Part shown: positions 31,201 through 40,632 of the stretch, in pieces | Position numbering within the stretch: position 1 is the stretch's first letter | How the letters are laid out: the number at the start of each line of letters is the position of its first letter | NCBI GenBank assembly: GCA_973895155.1 | Contig: OZ316893.1 | Location: 17,050,001-17,114,000, forward strand | Length of the DNA: 64,000 bases | Direction of reading: 5' to 3' | Source of the DNA: Marsupella aquatica | Taxonomy: Eukaryota > Marchantiophyta | Program-made: the position numbers and the translations under genes | Notes under the pieces: model-generated | The model's input: the letters and a program-made list of their open reading frames with translations, nothing else | What the model was told of the DNA's origin: nothing | Database searches by the model: none

Positions 31201-32324
31201 ACTGATCCTGGTACGAGTCGGATTCGATGTACGCCAATTGACTCTGGAACTCCCTTTAACTCTGTGTAATCCCAGGCAAAAACATCTCGGAATTCGGCGA
31301 GTAGGGTAACAAGTTCCTCTTTGAGCTCGGGGGAAAGGTGTTTCCCTATCTTTACTTCTCGTGGTCGTTCAGTGTCACTCAAATCGACCTTCTGAATGTG
31401 CTCTTCTTCGGTGGCACTCCATCCCACCACCTTCTCTGCTAGATCCTGCAAGGTGGTCTGTGCTTCTTCCTCCTTTAATGAGCACTCCTGAATGCCTTGC
31501 GGGTCTATGTGTTTAAACAGATCGTTTCGTAGATCATGATCCATTTTTTCTTTGGTCATTCCTTGCATCTCGTCGAGCTTGACTATTTCCATATCTGAAA
31601 TTGGGACTAAGTCTGGACGGCATTTTAAATAGGTCTCTTCTTCATCCTCATTCAACCCCTCTGCCCAGTTCAAGGTACAGACTCTGGCCATAGGTGGTAC
31701 ACCATCCTCGATAGCCTTGGTTCTGATCTTGAAAGTCTCTCCTCCGTGTTCTATTTTTATATAATCCTTCTCTTCCCCCCAGTGTTGTTTTACTTTGGCC
31801 TGTCTTAGCCAAGGTCGTCCTAACAACATGGGTTGTCCTCGGGTGGAATCTGCTTCTCTCAAAACTACCACTCCTAAATTGTACTTGATGCCTGAAATCA
31901 GCATTGGTAAGTCTCGCACGTAACCCAGTGGGTGACAGCTGCTTTGATCGGCCATTATTAGATTAAAAGGGGCTGGTAAGAGTTTGACTCTGCCTAGCAG
32001 TCTGTAGGTCTGCTCACTCATGAGGTTTACGGCTGACCCTCCATCCAGCAATACGTTCTTTAGTTTGATGCCCTTTACGCTGATCTGTACTACGGCTCCT
32101 TTGTCGATTAGGGGAATCTTCCCAGCTTGGTACAGTGGTACTCCGGGTAATGTGGTAGGACTAATTCTGCCCCCCAACCGTCTCATTACTGCTTCCTTGC
32201 ACTGTGGTGCTAACTAGAATAGTTCCTCGACAGTGATGTCAACTCTGGTCTTCGCGATGAGTTGCACTAGCTTATCCACTATTCGCTGGTTCGCTTCGGC
32301 AGGGTTATTCGGTGGTTCTTCGTC
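28284..32324 (-). pseudogene. Gypsy pol: protease, reverse transcriptase, RNase H, integrase
   Basis: One frame throughout, with TAG stops at 32214, 30840, 29169 and 29100. Protease: LLDGGSAVNLM, with DGG at the active site. RT: WLSPIVVVPKKNGKLRVCID, SYSGYSQVRL-type block, then IFLGDFTIYG where the catalytic motif is normally F-x-D-D; the first Asp is Gly here, so RT is expected to be dead. RNase H: HLHTDASLVAVGAVLAQ, TTTEREALAMI, FYVDHNAL. Integrase: an HHCC region (AAHEGLGGGHFGTEITL, CDLCQRTGPI), DDE residues in WGLDFIGPI and VSDQGSHF, and a C-terminal GPFTVLKAWGNGTFEI-like segment. RNase H before integrase, with integrase last, is the Gypsy order. Confidence 0.88.
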
Positions 32325-33152
32325 TCATGGAAGTTGTCCCGTTTCTTGATCGAATCCCCCCATCGTCACTCCCTCCTCTAGAATTTCCGTATCTGTCTCT
32401 GCGTAAGGTTCTGAACGCATTAATCGTTCAGGTCGTGGCAAAGTCTCGTTCCGCTGTTTGTGGCGAATTTCATCCGCCATTTCTTGGGTGGTTGCATCCA
32501 TTTGGCTCCAATCGAATCCCCCCTCCATCTCCGGGGAATTGGTTTGGGTTGAGTTCTCTGGCTGCCCTTGAGATCTTGTCACCACGTATGTTGACACCTG
32601 CATAGTATTCACAGGTGCTGGGGCTTTCCCCGCTATTTCTTCTTTTTCTTTCATGTGCTTCATCCATAATTCACAATCGGGCCCCCTGATGTGGCCAGTT
32701 AGTCGACAGTAATAGCAAATCGATGGGTATTTAGTACCACCATCCTTATAGGGCCTTCGGTTTGCATTACGATCCGGATTGTAATATCCCTGACTACTCT
32801 CCATCCTATCCCCATCTTGTTTGCTTGTTCCTACCTGATTTACACCTAGGCTAGGTTTCTTTTTAAAAGGATTCTGGTTGCATTCCTGAGTGGTATGTCC
32901 AGGCCTCATCTGTATTTCACAGAATTTACGAGTACTAAGCTCGCCTTGCTCTCGGTTTTCCTTGACTTCTACCTTAGAAGGTTCTGTTTTCCGGTTAACC
33001 CTCTCTTCATCCTTACTGCTCTCGTTCTTTTCCTGGTTAAGCATTTGAGTAATGTCTTCTAGCCGTATTAATCTTTTCTCGTATTCGTCAGCATTAGAAG
33101 TGGGATTTTGTTCTACCACTATGACTAGACTTCCCTTCATAGCCTTTCTCAT
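32325..33152 (-). pseudogene. Gypsy gag C-terminal region with CCHC-like knuckle
   Basis: Same frame as pol, separated from it by TGA at 32325. Contains CYYCRLTGHIRGPDC, a zinc-knuckle variant with five instead of four residues before the last Cys, and a QN-rich spacer. A frame change upstream (about 33190) splits it from the capsid part. Confidence 0.7.
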
Positions 33153-33183
33153 CCAGCTAATTCGTTGCCCGTCGGACGGTTTG

Positions 33184-33735
33184 TTAGTTAATCGCCCTCA
33201 TTGTTACCTTTAACTCTCCAATATAGTTCTGTACTGGTTCTCCTTTCTTCTGAGTCATGTTTTGCATAATGCTATACAAATCAGATTCTTCCTTAGCCCT
33301 TCTGTAATGATCTAAGAATTCTTTTGAAAACTCAGGCCAAGTTTTGAAATGGTCAGCTGGGTATTGAGTGTACCATACAAAAGCCTCCTTGTCCAGTGAG
33401 CTGGGAAACAGCTCTAATTGGGCTGTGTCATTCTGTTCGTGGTTAGCTCTGAGCATTTCTTCGAAATGTGCTAAGTGGGTATCGGCATCTTCATCAGGTG
33501 CTCCCTTGAACATGGGTATTTTAACCCTTCTGGTAGGAGCCGATCTCGAACTAATGCCAGCTCCTTGGTGGGTTTTAAGTCGTTCCATGGCTTCTTCCAC
33601 GGGTTCTTCGACCTTATCTTGAGCCCTTGAAGTCTCGATTCGTTCTTCGACCTCAAGTCTGAGTCTGCTTTCTTGGAAAGTTTCGAACTCCTCTGCCATT
33701 TCCCCTTCGTTGGGATTGATGGGCGTCTTGCCCAT
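33184..33735 (-). CDS. Gypsy gag (capsid-like region)
   Basis: 183 codons. The block from AHFEEMLRANHEQNDTAQLE through WPEFSKEFLDHYRRAKE and GEPVQNYIGELK is the retrotransposon gag consensus region. The preceding basic PTRRVKIPMFKGAPDEDA segment is typical of the gag start. Ends in TAA at 33184, just before the frame change. Confidence 0.8.
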   Translation of the reverse strand: MGKTPINPNEGEMAEEFETFQESRLRLEVEERIETSRAQDKVEEPVEEAMERLKTHQGAGISSRSAPTRRVKIPMFKGAPDEDADTHLAHFEEMLRANHEQNDTAQLELFPSSLDKEAFVWYTQYPADHFKTWPEFSKEFLDHYRRAKEESDLYSIMQNMTQKKGEPVQNYIGELKVTMRAIN

Positions 33736-34257
33736 TTATCTTCTGGGTTAGCAAAGCCTTTTCTCTGCCTTCAAGCAATATACTCAACGATCAGGTCTTT
33801 CTTTACAAGGGTGATGTCAAGATCTTATTACTCGTTACTTTTCACAAAAACGGAGACCTTCTACTGTCTCCTTTACTTGTCTAATGCTATAACTTCTGTT
33901 AATCAGTTCCTCTCTCTCCTTTGCTCAACTGCGGCTATGCCCTCTGCGAAATGACTCCTATTCGCTTAAACTAGGAGTGCAGGCTTCTGGAGCCATGAGT
34001 TCCTCGTTAAAGCACATCGTTAATAACTGGTTTAACATAGAAAACTCAAAACTGTCATGTTGACTCCACATCATACATCTTGGGCAAGCTCCTGCGGTTT
34101 CCTCTAGTTTAGAACTTAATTTCCTAGCGATTTTGCCTATCTGGAATGCTATCGCAACCGAGTACTCATTTTGATTCCAATGACACCATTCTAAGAGTTT
34201 CTAAGGTCCTTCTTTCTCTTGGGTAGGCGGTACTGCATGTAGCCTTGAGGTAATCGA

Positions 34258-34548
34258 TCACTTGGTGGCATGGTCGCTGCTGTAAACGCTACTCCGAACA
34301 GAGGATTGCAAATGAATTGTTCGCCTCCTCACGTTCCAGGTTCCTCCATGCGCTTCTCGAAGTACCAACTCTGTGTGTGTGGGCGTGGTGTAAGCAATTA
34401 TCATAACATCGCCTTCTTGTGCCCTACTTCTCCCGCTGGCTAGTATCGAGTGCTCTTTCTCATTCAGTGTTGCTATGATTGCTGCTTCGGCATCCTTCTC
34501 AAAATAGAACATCGTCCAGAACTCCTTCAACGAGTTCATGTCACCCAT
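34258..34548 (-). CDS. small unknown ORF in the Gypsy leader
   Basis: 96 codons from an ATG (MGDMNSLKEFWTMFYFEKDA) about 110 bp inside the 5' LTR and upstream of gag. No domain is recognised. It could be a short upstream protein or chance. About 520 bp between it and gag shows no gene. Confidence 0.3.
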   Translation of the reverse strand: MGDMNSLKEFWTMFYFEKDAEAAIIATLNEKEHSILASGRSRAQEGDVMIIAYTTPTHTELVLREAHGGTWNVRRRTIHLQSSVRSSVYSSDHATK

Positions 34549-34635
34549 TCACCTTTTTGGATTTGCGCGTTTCTCTCTTGGTTCGGACTGCTGGTCGTAG
34601 CAGTTGCTCCTCTTTCGGAACCCTCAACGAGGCGT

Positions 34636-34654
34636 TCCCCAGTATGGTCGCCAA
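34636..34654 (-). other. Gypsy primer binding site
   Basis: Minus-strand TTGGCGACCATACTGGGGA directly inside the 5' LTR. The TGGCGAC...CTGGGGA pattern is typical of plant Gypsy PBSs. Confidence 0.7.
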
Positions 34655-34657
34655 AAA

Positions 34658-36529
34658 TGTTAAACGCCAACTTCGACCTTGCGATTAATGGCCATTTAAC
34701 TACCTTCTCCTCAGTAATCTCATTTAAACGATTAACCGACCTTCGAGAGGCGGCACTCTTTCTATCTTGACACAGTCCCCGTAAGTGAATCCGACCAAGT
34801 GCTCTTGAATGTCGAGTTCCGTCTTCCACTTCTTAGGTACTTCAGCCTTGACCAACACTAACCCCTCTCTATACACAATCTCAATGAACCCACACCACTC
34901 GCGGTAAGTGATCAAGCAAATCGGAATGTTCTCGTATAGTGACTGACGGGAAATAAGATGGGTGCCGATAGAACAGATCCACAGTTCCAGTGATCTTAAG
35001 GTAATCAAGGAGCAAGACTTGTCGTCACTGCTGTCTGCGTTCATGGTTTTTAGTAGCCGTGACCTGATTAAGTCCGGCTGTCCTTTGAATCAGCCTGCCT
35101 GGCAATTGATTTCCGGATTGTGTGGGTGACTATGACAGGGTTACCCTAAGCAAGTACCCCAGTATCACGTTTACCCTTGTATGATGGAGGTGTATGACGA
35201 CCAGTGTATCGCCTTCAAAACACACTATCTCCAACCAGACACCGCTTCTCACTAGCTGTTTGTTCAACCTATACCTTGAGACGCTGGCCCGTAAGGTTCT
35301 GGTTCGCAATGAGGCGATATTCATTCATCATTGCGATTAACGAGTAACGACTTGCTGCATAAGGCAAATTCCTTCTCTCTCTCTCTCTCTCTCTCTCTGA
35401 TTTGACGTTCTCATTCACTGCTCAAGTGCGGACTTCACTCTGTTGCATTCATTCCAAACTCTCTCTTTATACTCAAAGACTACTCAACTGAGTAGGGACA
35501 CTATTACAAAATTGCTGGCATTCCTAAGGTGAGCGGAGCCCTACCTTGCCCCAGACTTCTAGCAAAAAGTGACAGAGCGCCTAGCTCTCCACAGGCTCTA
35601 AATACCTATGCCTCGTGTCCGTCTCTACCAAAGGCCTCTACTACTTCTTGGGGTGCGCCGATTACAGTTGGACGACTCACGCCTCCTCTTTGATCTCCTT
35701 CGCTCGTTCATCAAGAACGCTAACTAATGCCTACCAGAACGATGAGTGGAAGCCAAGAACTGCTGATTACTATGTCAAGAAGTTTTGTCTTCCTGGTTAC
35801 TGAACTGTGCAACGGCCTCCTCGATTCCCTTCGGTTGCGCCTGATCCGGAAGCTTCCGGACTCCCGATTGTTAATCTTGCCATATGTGCCTCGACCTCCT
35901 GACTTCTGTCATCTTCCTTGGGGTTTCTCGGTTCGCCGGCAACGATTACTTGTTCGGCGGTGATTAATCGCCACGTAATCCGCTGATCGTGGCTGTTACC
36001 CCGTCTTAGCAGCAGATTCCATTTCTTCCGCATGACCTTTCTACAGAGTTCTTCGATGGCCTCGCCGGTGGTGAATCATTGGCGGAACTCTTCGCCCTTC
36101 ATTCCGAACAATTGTTGCCCCGCCGCATCCCATACACGACAGCTTCCTTCTTTGATCCGAATAGTGAACATGAACATAGGCACTCCTTCTCCTAGCGACT
36201 TACACTCATGAGCTAACCGATTCCTGCTAATAGGGGTTCCTATATTCGCCCCCCCTTGCCTTCTCTGTCGAGCTCTTGTGCCTAAGGCACATACTCTGCC
36301 ATCTGCTAGTAGGCCATCGTAGCCTTCATAGCAGAACTCGACTCCTACACGACCGTTAATCGAGATGATCGTCGCCTCCCCTACTTCCAGCCTTTCTGTC
36401 ATCTCCACAAAATGAATAACCGTTGGTCCTTGCTTACTACTTCCTAAATACTCTTGGTTGACCTCTAGTTGACACTTCTAAACCTAAAGAAAAACTATAA
36501 TATCGCCGGTGTAATTTTTATCGTTTACA
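34658..36529 (-). repeat. Gypsy 5' LTR (about 1,872 bp)
   Basis: Matches 23147-25012 base for base, with scattered differences that are nearly all C/T or G/A. Confidence 0.93.
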
Positions 36530-36534
36530 GTGTC

Positions 36535-38023
36535 ACCTTCCCCGAGCCAGTCACGGGGGAAGAAGAGGAAGGAATCCGCCACTGCATCCGGGTTACCGTT
36601 GGCCACGGTAGTCGTAGCCAAGGTGACGATGCACCGCATGGGGGAAAACGTTCACAAAAACATCCTCCATCCCAAGCATGCGGTGTACCTGAAGACTCAG
36701 GGATTCGAGCACCTCGCCTCCCTCCCCTGGAACACTTGCAGGTACTACGGGGAGGACATGACGGAGTTCGTCAGGAATTATGACGACGCGCGTCAACATA
36801 CTTGGTTGCAGGGAAGGAGTATGGCCCTCACGGAAGAACGGCTTAGGATGATCTTTGGGTTACCCGAAGGTGACCATCGAGTCGAATCACGGGCTCCCGG
36901 GGGCAAGGGAGCCAAGTACCAATCTTCAAGCTTTCCCTCAGAGGGAGCAGTGGACAACGGGTTCGTGATGAGGACCTGTCTCATCCCGGAGATAGCTGAG
37001 CGACTAGGGTTCCAGAGGTATGCCCTCCACATGATGGAACCCCGGGGAGAGATCTCCGCCGCCCAGGTTATCCAGGTCGAGAACTATCGACCTAGGAGGT
37101 GGGCATTGTACTTCGCTAAGAAATTCCATGAAGAGATGGAGCGGCGAAGGAAGACGCTGTACATTGGCGGGAAGGCGTATTTTGCTAGCCATATCGAGAT
37201 CATTCTTGAGTGGTACGCTCGGTTTGATCGACGAACCCTTCCCCGTGTCAACGTTACAAAGCTGGTCCCAGCTAGGTGGGTTTTCCTGGCCTTGGAGAGA
37301 CGGCCCCAACCCGAGGCCCGAAGTCCAGCGGACATGCCAGCTTCACCCCCCCACCTCCACAAGTAGCTGTAGTCGTAACCGAGGAGGTACCGGATGGGTC
37401 GGGTGTCGCAACCGTTGATGCGGCCCAACAGGCCGGGCTAAGTACAGAAGTCGGTACGGCGGAGGTCTTACCCGAGCCCGGTTCTCCCAGAGACCCACCG
37501 GTGGCTATTCCGGAGAACCGGACATTGCTACAGGAGGACACTCCAACCCCTTCCAACGTTACGTCCCCAGGGCTGGACGTCACTGCCCCGGCCCCCGCGC
37601 GTGTTGACGTCTGCCCGTGCCCAACTCCGGACAGGGATTGCCCGGGATACCGGGGAGTTCATGGCCCGAAAGGTAGCCTGTTTCTTCAATCAAGAGTTGG
37701 TACAGTAAAGGCAGGTCGGGCCCAGTCAGAGGCCCTTCAGAGGATAGAGCGGTACCGGGTGGAGTCCGTGTACCTAAAGAACGAAGTTGCGGCTCAAGAG
37801 GCTGAGCTTCCAGCAAGACCAGCTGGCGGGTAAACTAACGAGCGACGCCCAGCAGCTGGAGGAGGCATGTCAGGAGGCAGCAGAGGAGACGGACATGGCA
37901 AGGCAAGAGAACGAATCTCTGCTGGACCAGGTCTAGCTCCTCAAGGCGGACAATGACAGGCTTCGAAGGCAGCGGGATGGCCGCTCCCATTCAGGCGGCT
38001 CTGGCAAGCGTGCCAGGCATTAG
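36535..38023 (+). pseudogene. element B gag-like protein, C-terminal part
   Basis: Continues the 22437 frame. Contains GFEHLASLPWNTCRYYG, TWLQGRSMALTEERLRMIFG (resembling the V-x-G-x-x-L/F-S...LP pattern of plant transposon protein domains), LHMMEPRGEISAAQVIQVEN and KTLYIGGKAYFASHIEIIL. Element C carries the same blocks (LHMIEPRSEISLCTIVQVEQ, IGGKTYLGSHIAII). A proline-rich linker and a coiled coil follow (EEACQEAAEETDMARQENE). There is a frame change near 37370, another near 37800, and an in-frame TAG at 37934. Confidence 0.6.
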
Positions 38024-38915
38024 CGGGGAAGTAGGAATAGATTAGGATTAGGACTAGCTTAGTCAGGCTCTTGGGACAGGCACCTGCCTTAGGTATAGCA
38101 TCGTTGCCATGCTGTCCAGCCTGCGTAGATTAGGATCTTCTAATAAGACACAGCCATTTTCGGCCTGACTGTCAGCTTAGTTAGGACCTTAGTCAGCAAA
38201 TCTTTGGCGAGAGGACACCCCATCCCTCGGCCCTTAGTATTTAGTGCACCCCTCGGTAGAGGTAGGGGGGTTTTTAGTTTCAGAGTTGGACATCCGCGGT
38301 ATGTGCGGGGAGTCCCGACCTCTGGGAATGAAAGAGTACCAAGGGGGGGTAGGACTAAGCTCGTCGGGCAAGTGCGGAGCTGGGCTCCGTTGTAGTGTGC
38401 ACCCTCGGCCTTGAACCTGTTCATTCCGGGGCTGTCGGGTCAACTAAGTGTACGCATATGTTCCCTTTGTAGTAAAATCCTTTCCCATCATTTTCCTTCG
38501 TGTAAATCGAGATTGTATGCATGTGCGCGTGTATGTGTGTGGGTTTCTCGTATATGGGTGGCAGCGCCAGGCCGAACGCACTACCCGAGACGTGCACAGG
38601 GTGCAGCCTGCGGGTAAGTGGTTGCGAGCACGGGTTGAGGACCTGTATCATCGAATCCGGATCGAAGGTGGACAGCACGAAGGCTTAGAAGCCCTTAAGC
38701 CGGGGTCGATCCTGCTATCGACTAAGGTACGTTCCGGCGGCGGAACACAAACCATACCTAGGAGGTGTTCGTATTTAGCAGTATGCGCACTTAGCGCTAG
38801 TTTACGAGAATAAGGTGCATTACGTGCTTCCCTTCCTGCCTGAACCCTCAGATTTATGAGGGATGTGCCCATCTAAGTTGAAGTCTGAGTTAAGGCCAAA
38901 GCCGATGACGTGACA
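38024..38915 (+). other. conserved 3' non-coding region of element B
   Basis: No gene. Several blocks recur in the same order in element C (50733-51699): CGGGGAGTCCCG, CTCGTCGGGCAAGTGCGGAG, GGCTTAGAAGCCCTTAAGCC, GCGGAACACAAACCATACCTA and TGCCTGAACCCTCA. Some look like short hairpins. Conservation of non-coding sequence between independent copies suggests a role in mobility or packaging, or simply a recent common master copy. Confidence 0.6.
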
Positions 38916-38920
38916 GCGAC

Positions 38921-39856
38921 ACTTCAACGAATGGAAGTGATTCCCTCGCAAACACCCCTGAAGCCAGAGGAACAACAACATCATCGCAACCCCCACTCAG
39001 TGCTCTGGCTGTTCTTCAACGTTTGCCGATAGAGTCAACTCCTTTGGAAATGGACGTTCCTAGAGGGACCTGGCATTTGCGGCGGACGGCCAAATATGGG
39101 GCAGGGCCTCAGTGCAATGGGACTTTGCATGGAAATTATGAGAGGGATGAGTGTCGAAATCGTGTGAAAAAAGTCGGGTTCCATTCGACAGCAGGTGTTG
39201 TCGGCATTGTTGTCAGCGGACATCGCATTTTTAGAGGCACACCCATTGCGGAAATGATATGGTTCTGCCCAAACAAAACATGCTACAAGAGCTACCCGCG
39301 TCGTGGTGTTGAACGCCTTCCTCCTGTGTCGGATATCTTGCCAGTTGTGAAAGGGACCAACCTGTCACCTACCGAGGTAGAGTTCCTTGAAGCACAGGGA
39401 GTCTCGATGGTCCAAACAGCTGCGACATCTCGCGCTGCACCTGTTCCATTCGACTTGAGAATTAATGTAAACGCATTTCCTGAAAGAATCAATTTCGCCG
39501 ATCCCAATGTACGCCTTCGGACCAGGAATGGGAGAAACTCCAGACCTCGATCAAATCTAACACTGGCTCACAGTACACGAATGGAGTCGGCTCGAAAAAA
39601 AGCTATGATCCTGGATGGCGAGTGGGATGTGGGTATTGGAATTGCATTTGGGAAGCAATTCAAAATCCGGACCCACAAGAACCTTCGATCCCCAAACACT
39701 TACTTTGTCCAAATTTGCGTCTTCCCAACCTGTTCCTGTGAGGATTTCTTCCATCGTCATTCTCGTGGCAAGCCATATATGCCTTGTAAACATTTGTATT
39801 GGGTGTTTATAAATGTCTTCAAGTTTCATGTAGAGGAGTCTACCCTGTGTAGCTAG
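38921..39856 (+). pseudogene. Mutator-like transposase, C-terminal part with SWIM zinc finger
   Basis: Continues in frame from 21866 once element B is removed (GDSD joins TSTNGSDSLANTPE). Blocks include MDVPRGTWHLRR, IVVSGHRIFRGTPIAEMIWF and a SWIM finger, FPTCSCEDFF ... GKPYMPCKHLYWVF (C-x-C ... C-x-H), near the end. A C-terminal SWIM finger is standard in Mutator-family transposases. Ends at TAG 39854. This part contains no internal stops. Confidence 0.75.
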
Positions 39857-40019
39857 CCCATTTTCACAGTTGCGGAAGTCAGACTCGTGCTGGATAGGCA
39901 GAACGCGAATGGTTTGTAGAGTAACATGACATTCTAGAGACTATCGTTTTTCGTAACGGATACTATGGTTTTTGTCTGTAGTCAACGGATATTACACTTG
40001 TTTTTTCTTGCTTTTGGTT

Positions 40020-40145
40020 AGCACCTGGCGCTCGTTCCAGAACATTAATATTTTTAAATTTTGAATTTGATCTGGTTATTGTCATGTCGTTGTCCCTTAA
40101 CTTAAACTTTTGTCCCTGTTAAAGCTTTGTTAGCGTCGGGCGCTA
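40020..40145. promoter_or_regulatory. palindrome cluster 4 (2 copies, right subterminal)
   Basis: Copies at 40020-40032 (agcacctggcgct) and 40132-40145 (agcgtcgggcgcta), 480-600 bases from the right end. They mirror the subterminal copies on the left. Confidence 0.65.
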
Positions 40146-40225
40146 GTTTTCACACTCTGTCCGGCTCCAATATTGCAAATTCCAGAACCCTTCTTCGTCG
40201 ATTGGTTGTTTAAGCCTATAACTGG

Positions 40226-40250
40226 ATTTAGGGTGGGTCCCACCCTAAAT
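40226..40250. repeat. 25-bp near-perfect palindrome
   Basis: Arms ATTTAGGGTGGG and CCCACCCTAAAT around one central T. It is in the right subterminal region of the Mutator-like element and unrelated to the AGCGCC palindrome. Confidence 0.8.
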
Positions 40251-40585
40251 TACTCCATCCCTGCATGGATTTTATTTTTCCTTCTTGTAGGCCGAATTGC
40301 GCTTTCTGAACTGGACTGTTCTGAAATGATGTTGTATCTAAATAGCAGGGATATTCAATGACGACATTATTCATGTAGAACAAATGGACACTCGGTTTGG
40401 AACCTCTCTTTGCAGCTGTGACCACACCCTTGGCTTATATCTGACCTCGTCACATTTGGCACTAACAAGACGTTCAACTTGATGATGTGGTGGAAAATGA
40501 CGTTAATTTTTTGCAAACTTAGCCAAAAAGTACACTTTTACCATAAGACTTTCCTGTTACCAGTTAAGAGTTATCTGATAACAGG

Positions 40586-40623
40586 AATTCTGTTACCTGT
40601 TTCCTGTCACCACTGTTATACCC
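40586..40623 (-). repeat. right terminal inverted repeat of the Mutator-like element
   Basis: Read from 40623 downward it gives GGGTATAACAG and then GACAGGAAACAGGTAAC, matching the left end in pattern. The 9-bp TSD follows at 40624-40632. Confidence 0.65.
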
Positions 40624-40632
40624 GACATGACA

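Larger units (their letters stand above)
23147..36529 (-). mobile_element. full-length Ty3/Gypsy retrotransposon nested in element B
   Basis: 13,383 bp with about 1.87-kb LTRs, exact 5-bp TSD, PBS and polypurine tract; sense is the minus strand. Order from the 5' LTR: short unknown frame, gag, zinc knuckle, protease, RT, RNase H, integrase, then a long extra coding region with a coiled coil before the 3' LTR. Extra coding and a TGGCGAC-type PBS are reminiscent of the Tat/Ogre group, but the lineage is not proven. The LTRs look about 98% alike with mainly transitions, so the insertion is recent, yet at least 13 in-frame stops are present. Confidence 0.93.
21872..38915 (+). mobile_element. element B: LTR-less TG...CA element with gag-like gene, containing a nested Gypsy
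   Basis: Bounded by an exact 5-bp TSD. Starts TGTGACGCCGCCGG and ends CATCGGC-type inverted (GCCGATGACGTGACA), so short imperfect TIRs (TGTGACG / TGTCACG). Without the Gypsy element it is about 3.66 kb. Own content: a promoter region with a TATA box, one long gag-like frame (22437-23146 continuing at 36535-38023) and about 0.9 kb of non-coding 3' sequence. No LTRs were found on comparing its two ends by eye. Element C (47862-51699) is a second, independent insertion of the same family with the same plan. The superfamily is not recognised. The 5-bp TSD with TG...CA would suit an LTR-retrotransposon integrase; missing LTRs and a missing pol would make it non-autonomous. Confidence 0.75.
5811..40623. 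mobile_element. giant Mutator-like DNA transposon with nested insertions (34.8 kb; about 11.3 kb without them)
   Basis: The boundaries are set by a 9-bp TSD, by diverged TIRs beginning GGGGTATTTAC and GGGTATAACAG, and by interruption of another transposase gene. Own content: a left subterminal region (5811-7670), a minus-strand ParB-methyltransferase gene (7671-18219), a divergent spacer (18220-19153), a plus-strand transposase (19154-39856) and a right subterminal region. Nested inside are copia-1 (9622-16097, in the methyltransferase gene) and element B (21872-38915, in the transposase gene). Both genes read in frame across these insertions, so they post-date the element. Seventeen copies of a short palindrome are confined to its own non-coding DNA. 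The transposase domain order (GCM1-type finger, DDE, SWIM) and the TSD place it in the Mutator superfamily. A ParB-methyltransferase partner is not something I know from described Mutator-like elements. Confidence 0.85.

Noticed and set aside
34258-34548. retroviral-type envelope or accessory gene in the Gypsy element
   Set aside because: The 96-codon frame lies before gag, has no membrane segment and no recognised motif.
38563-38800. CAGCGCCAGGCCG and TTAGCGCTAG in element B as palindrome copies
   Set aside because: Only one arm matches in each; they are chance fragments and lie outside the Mutator-like element's own DNA.
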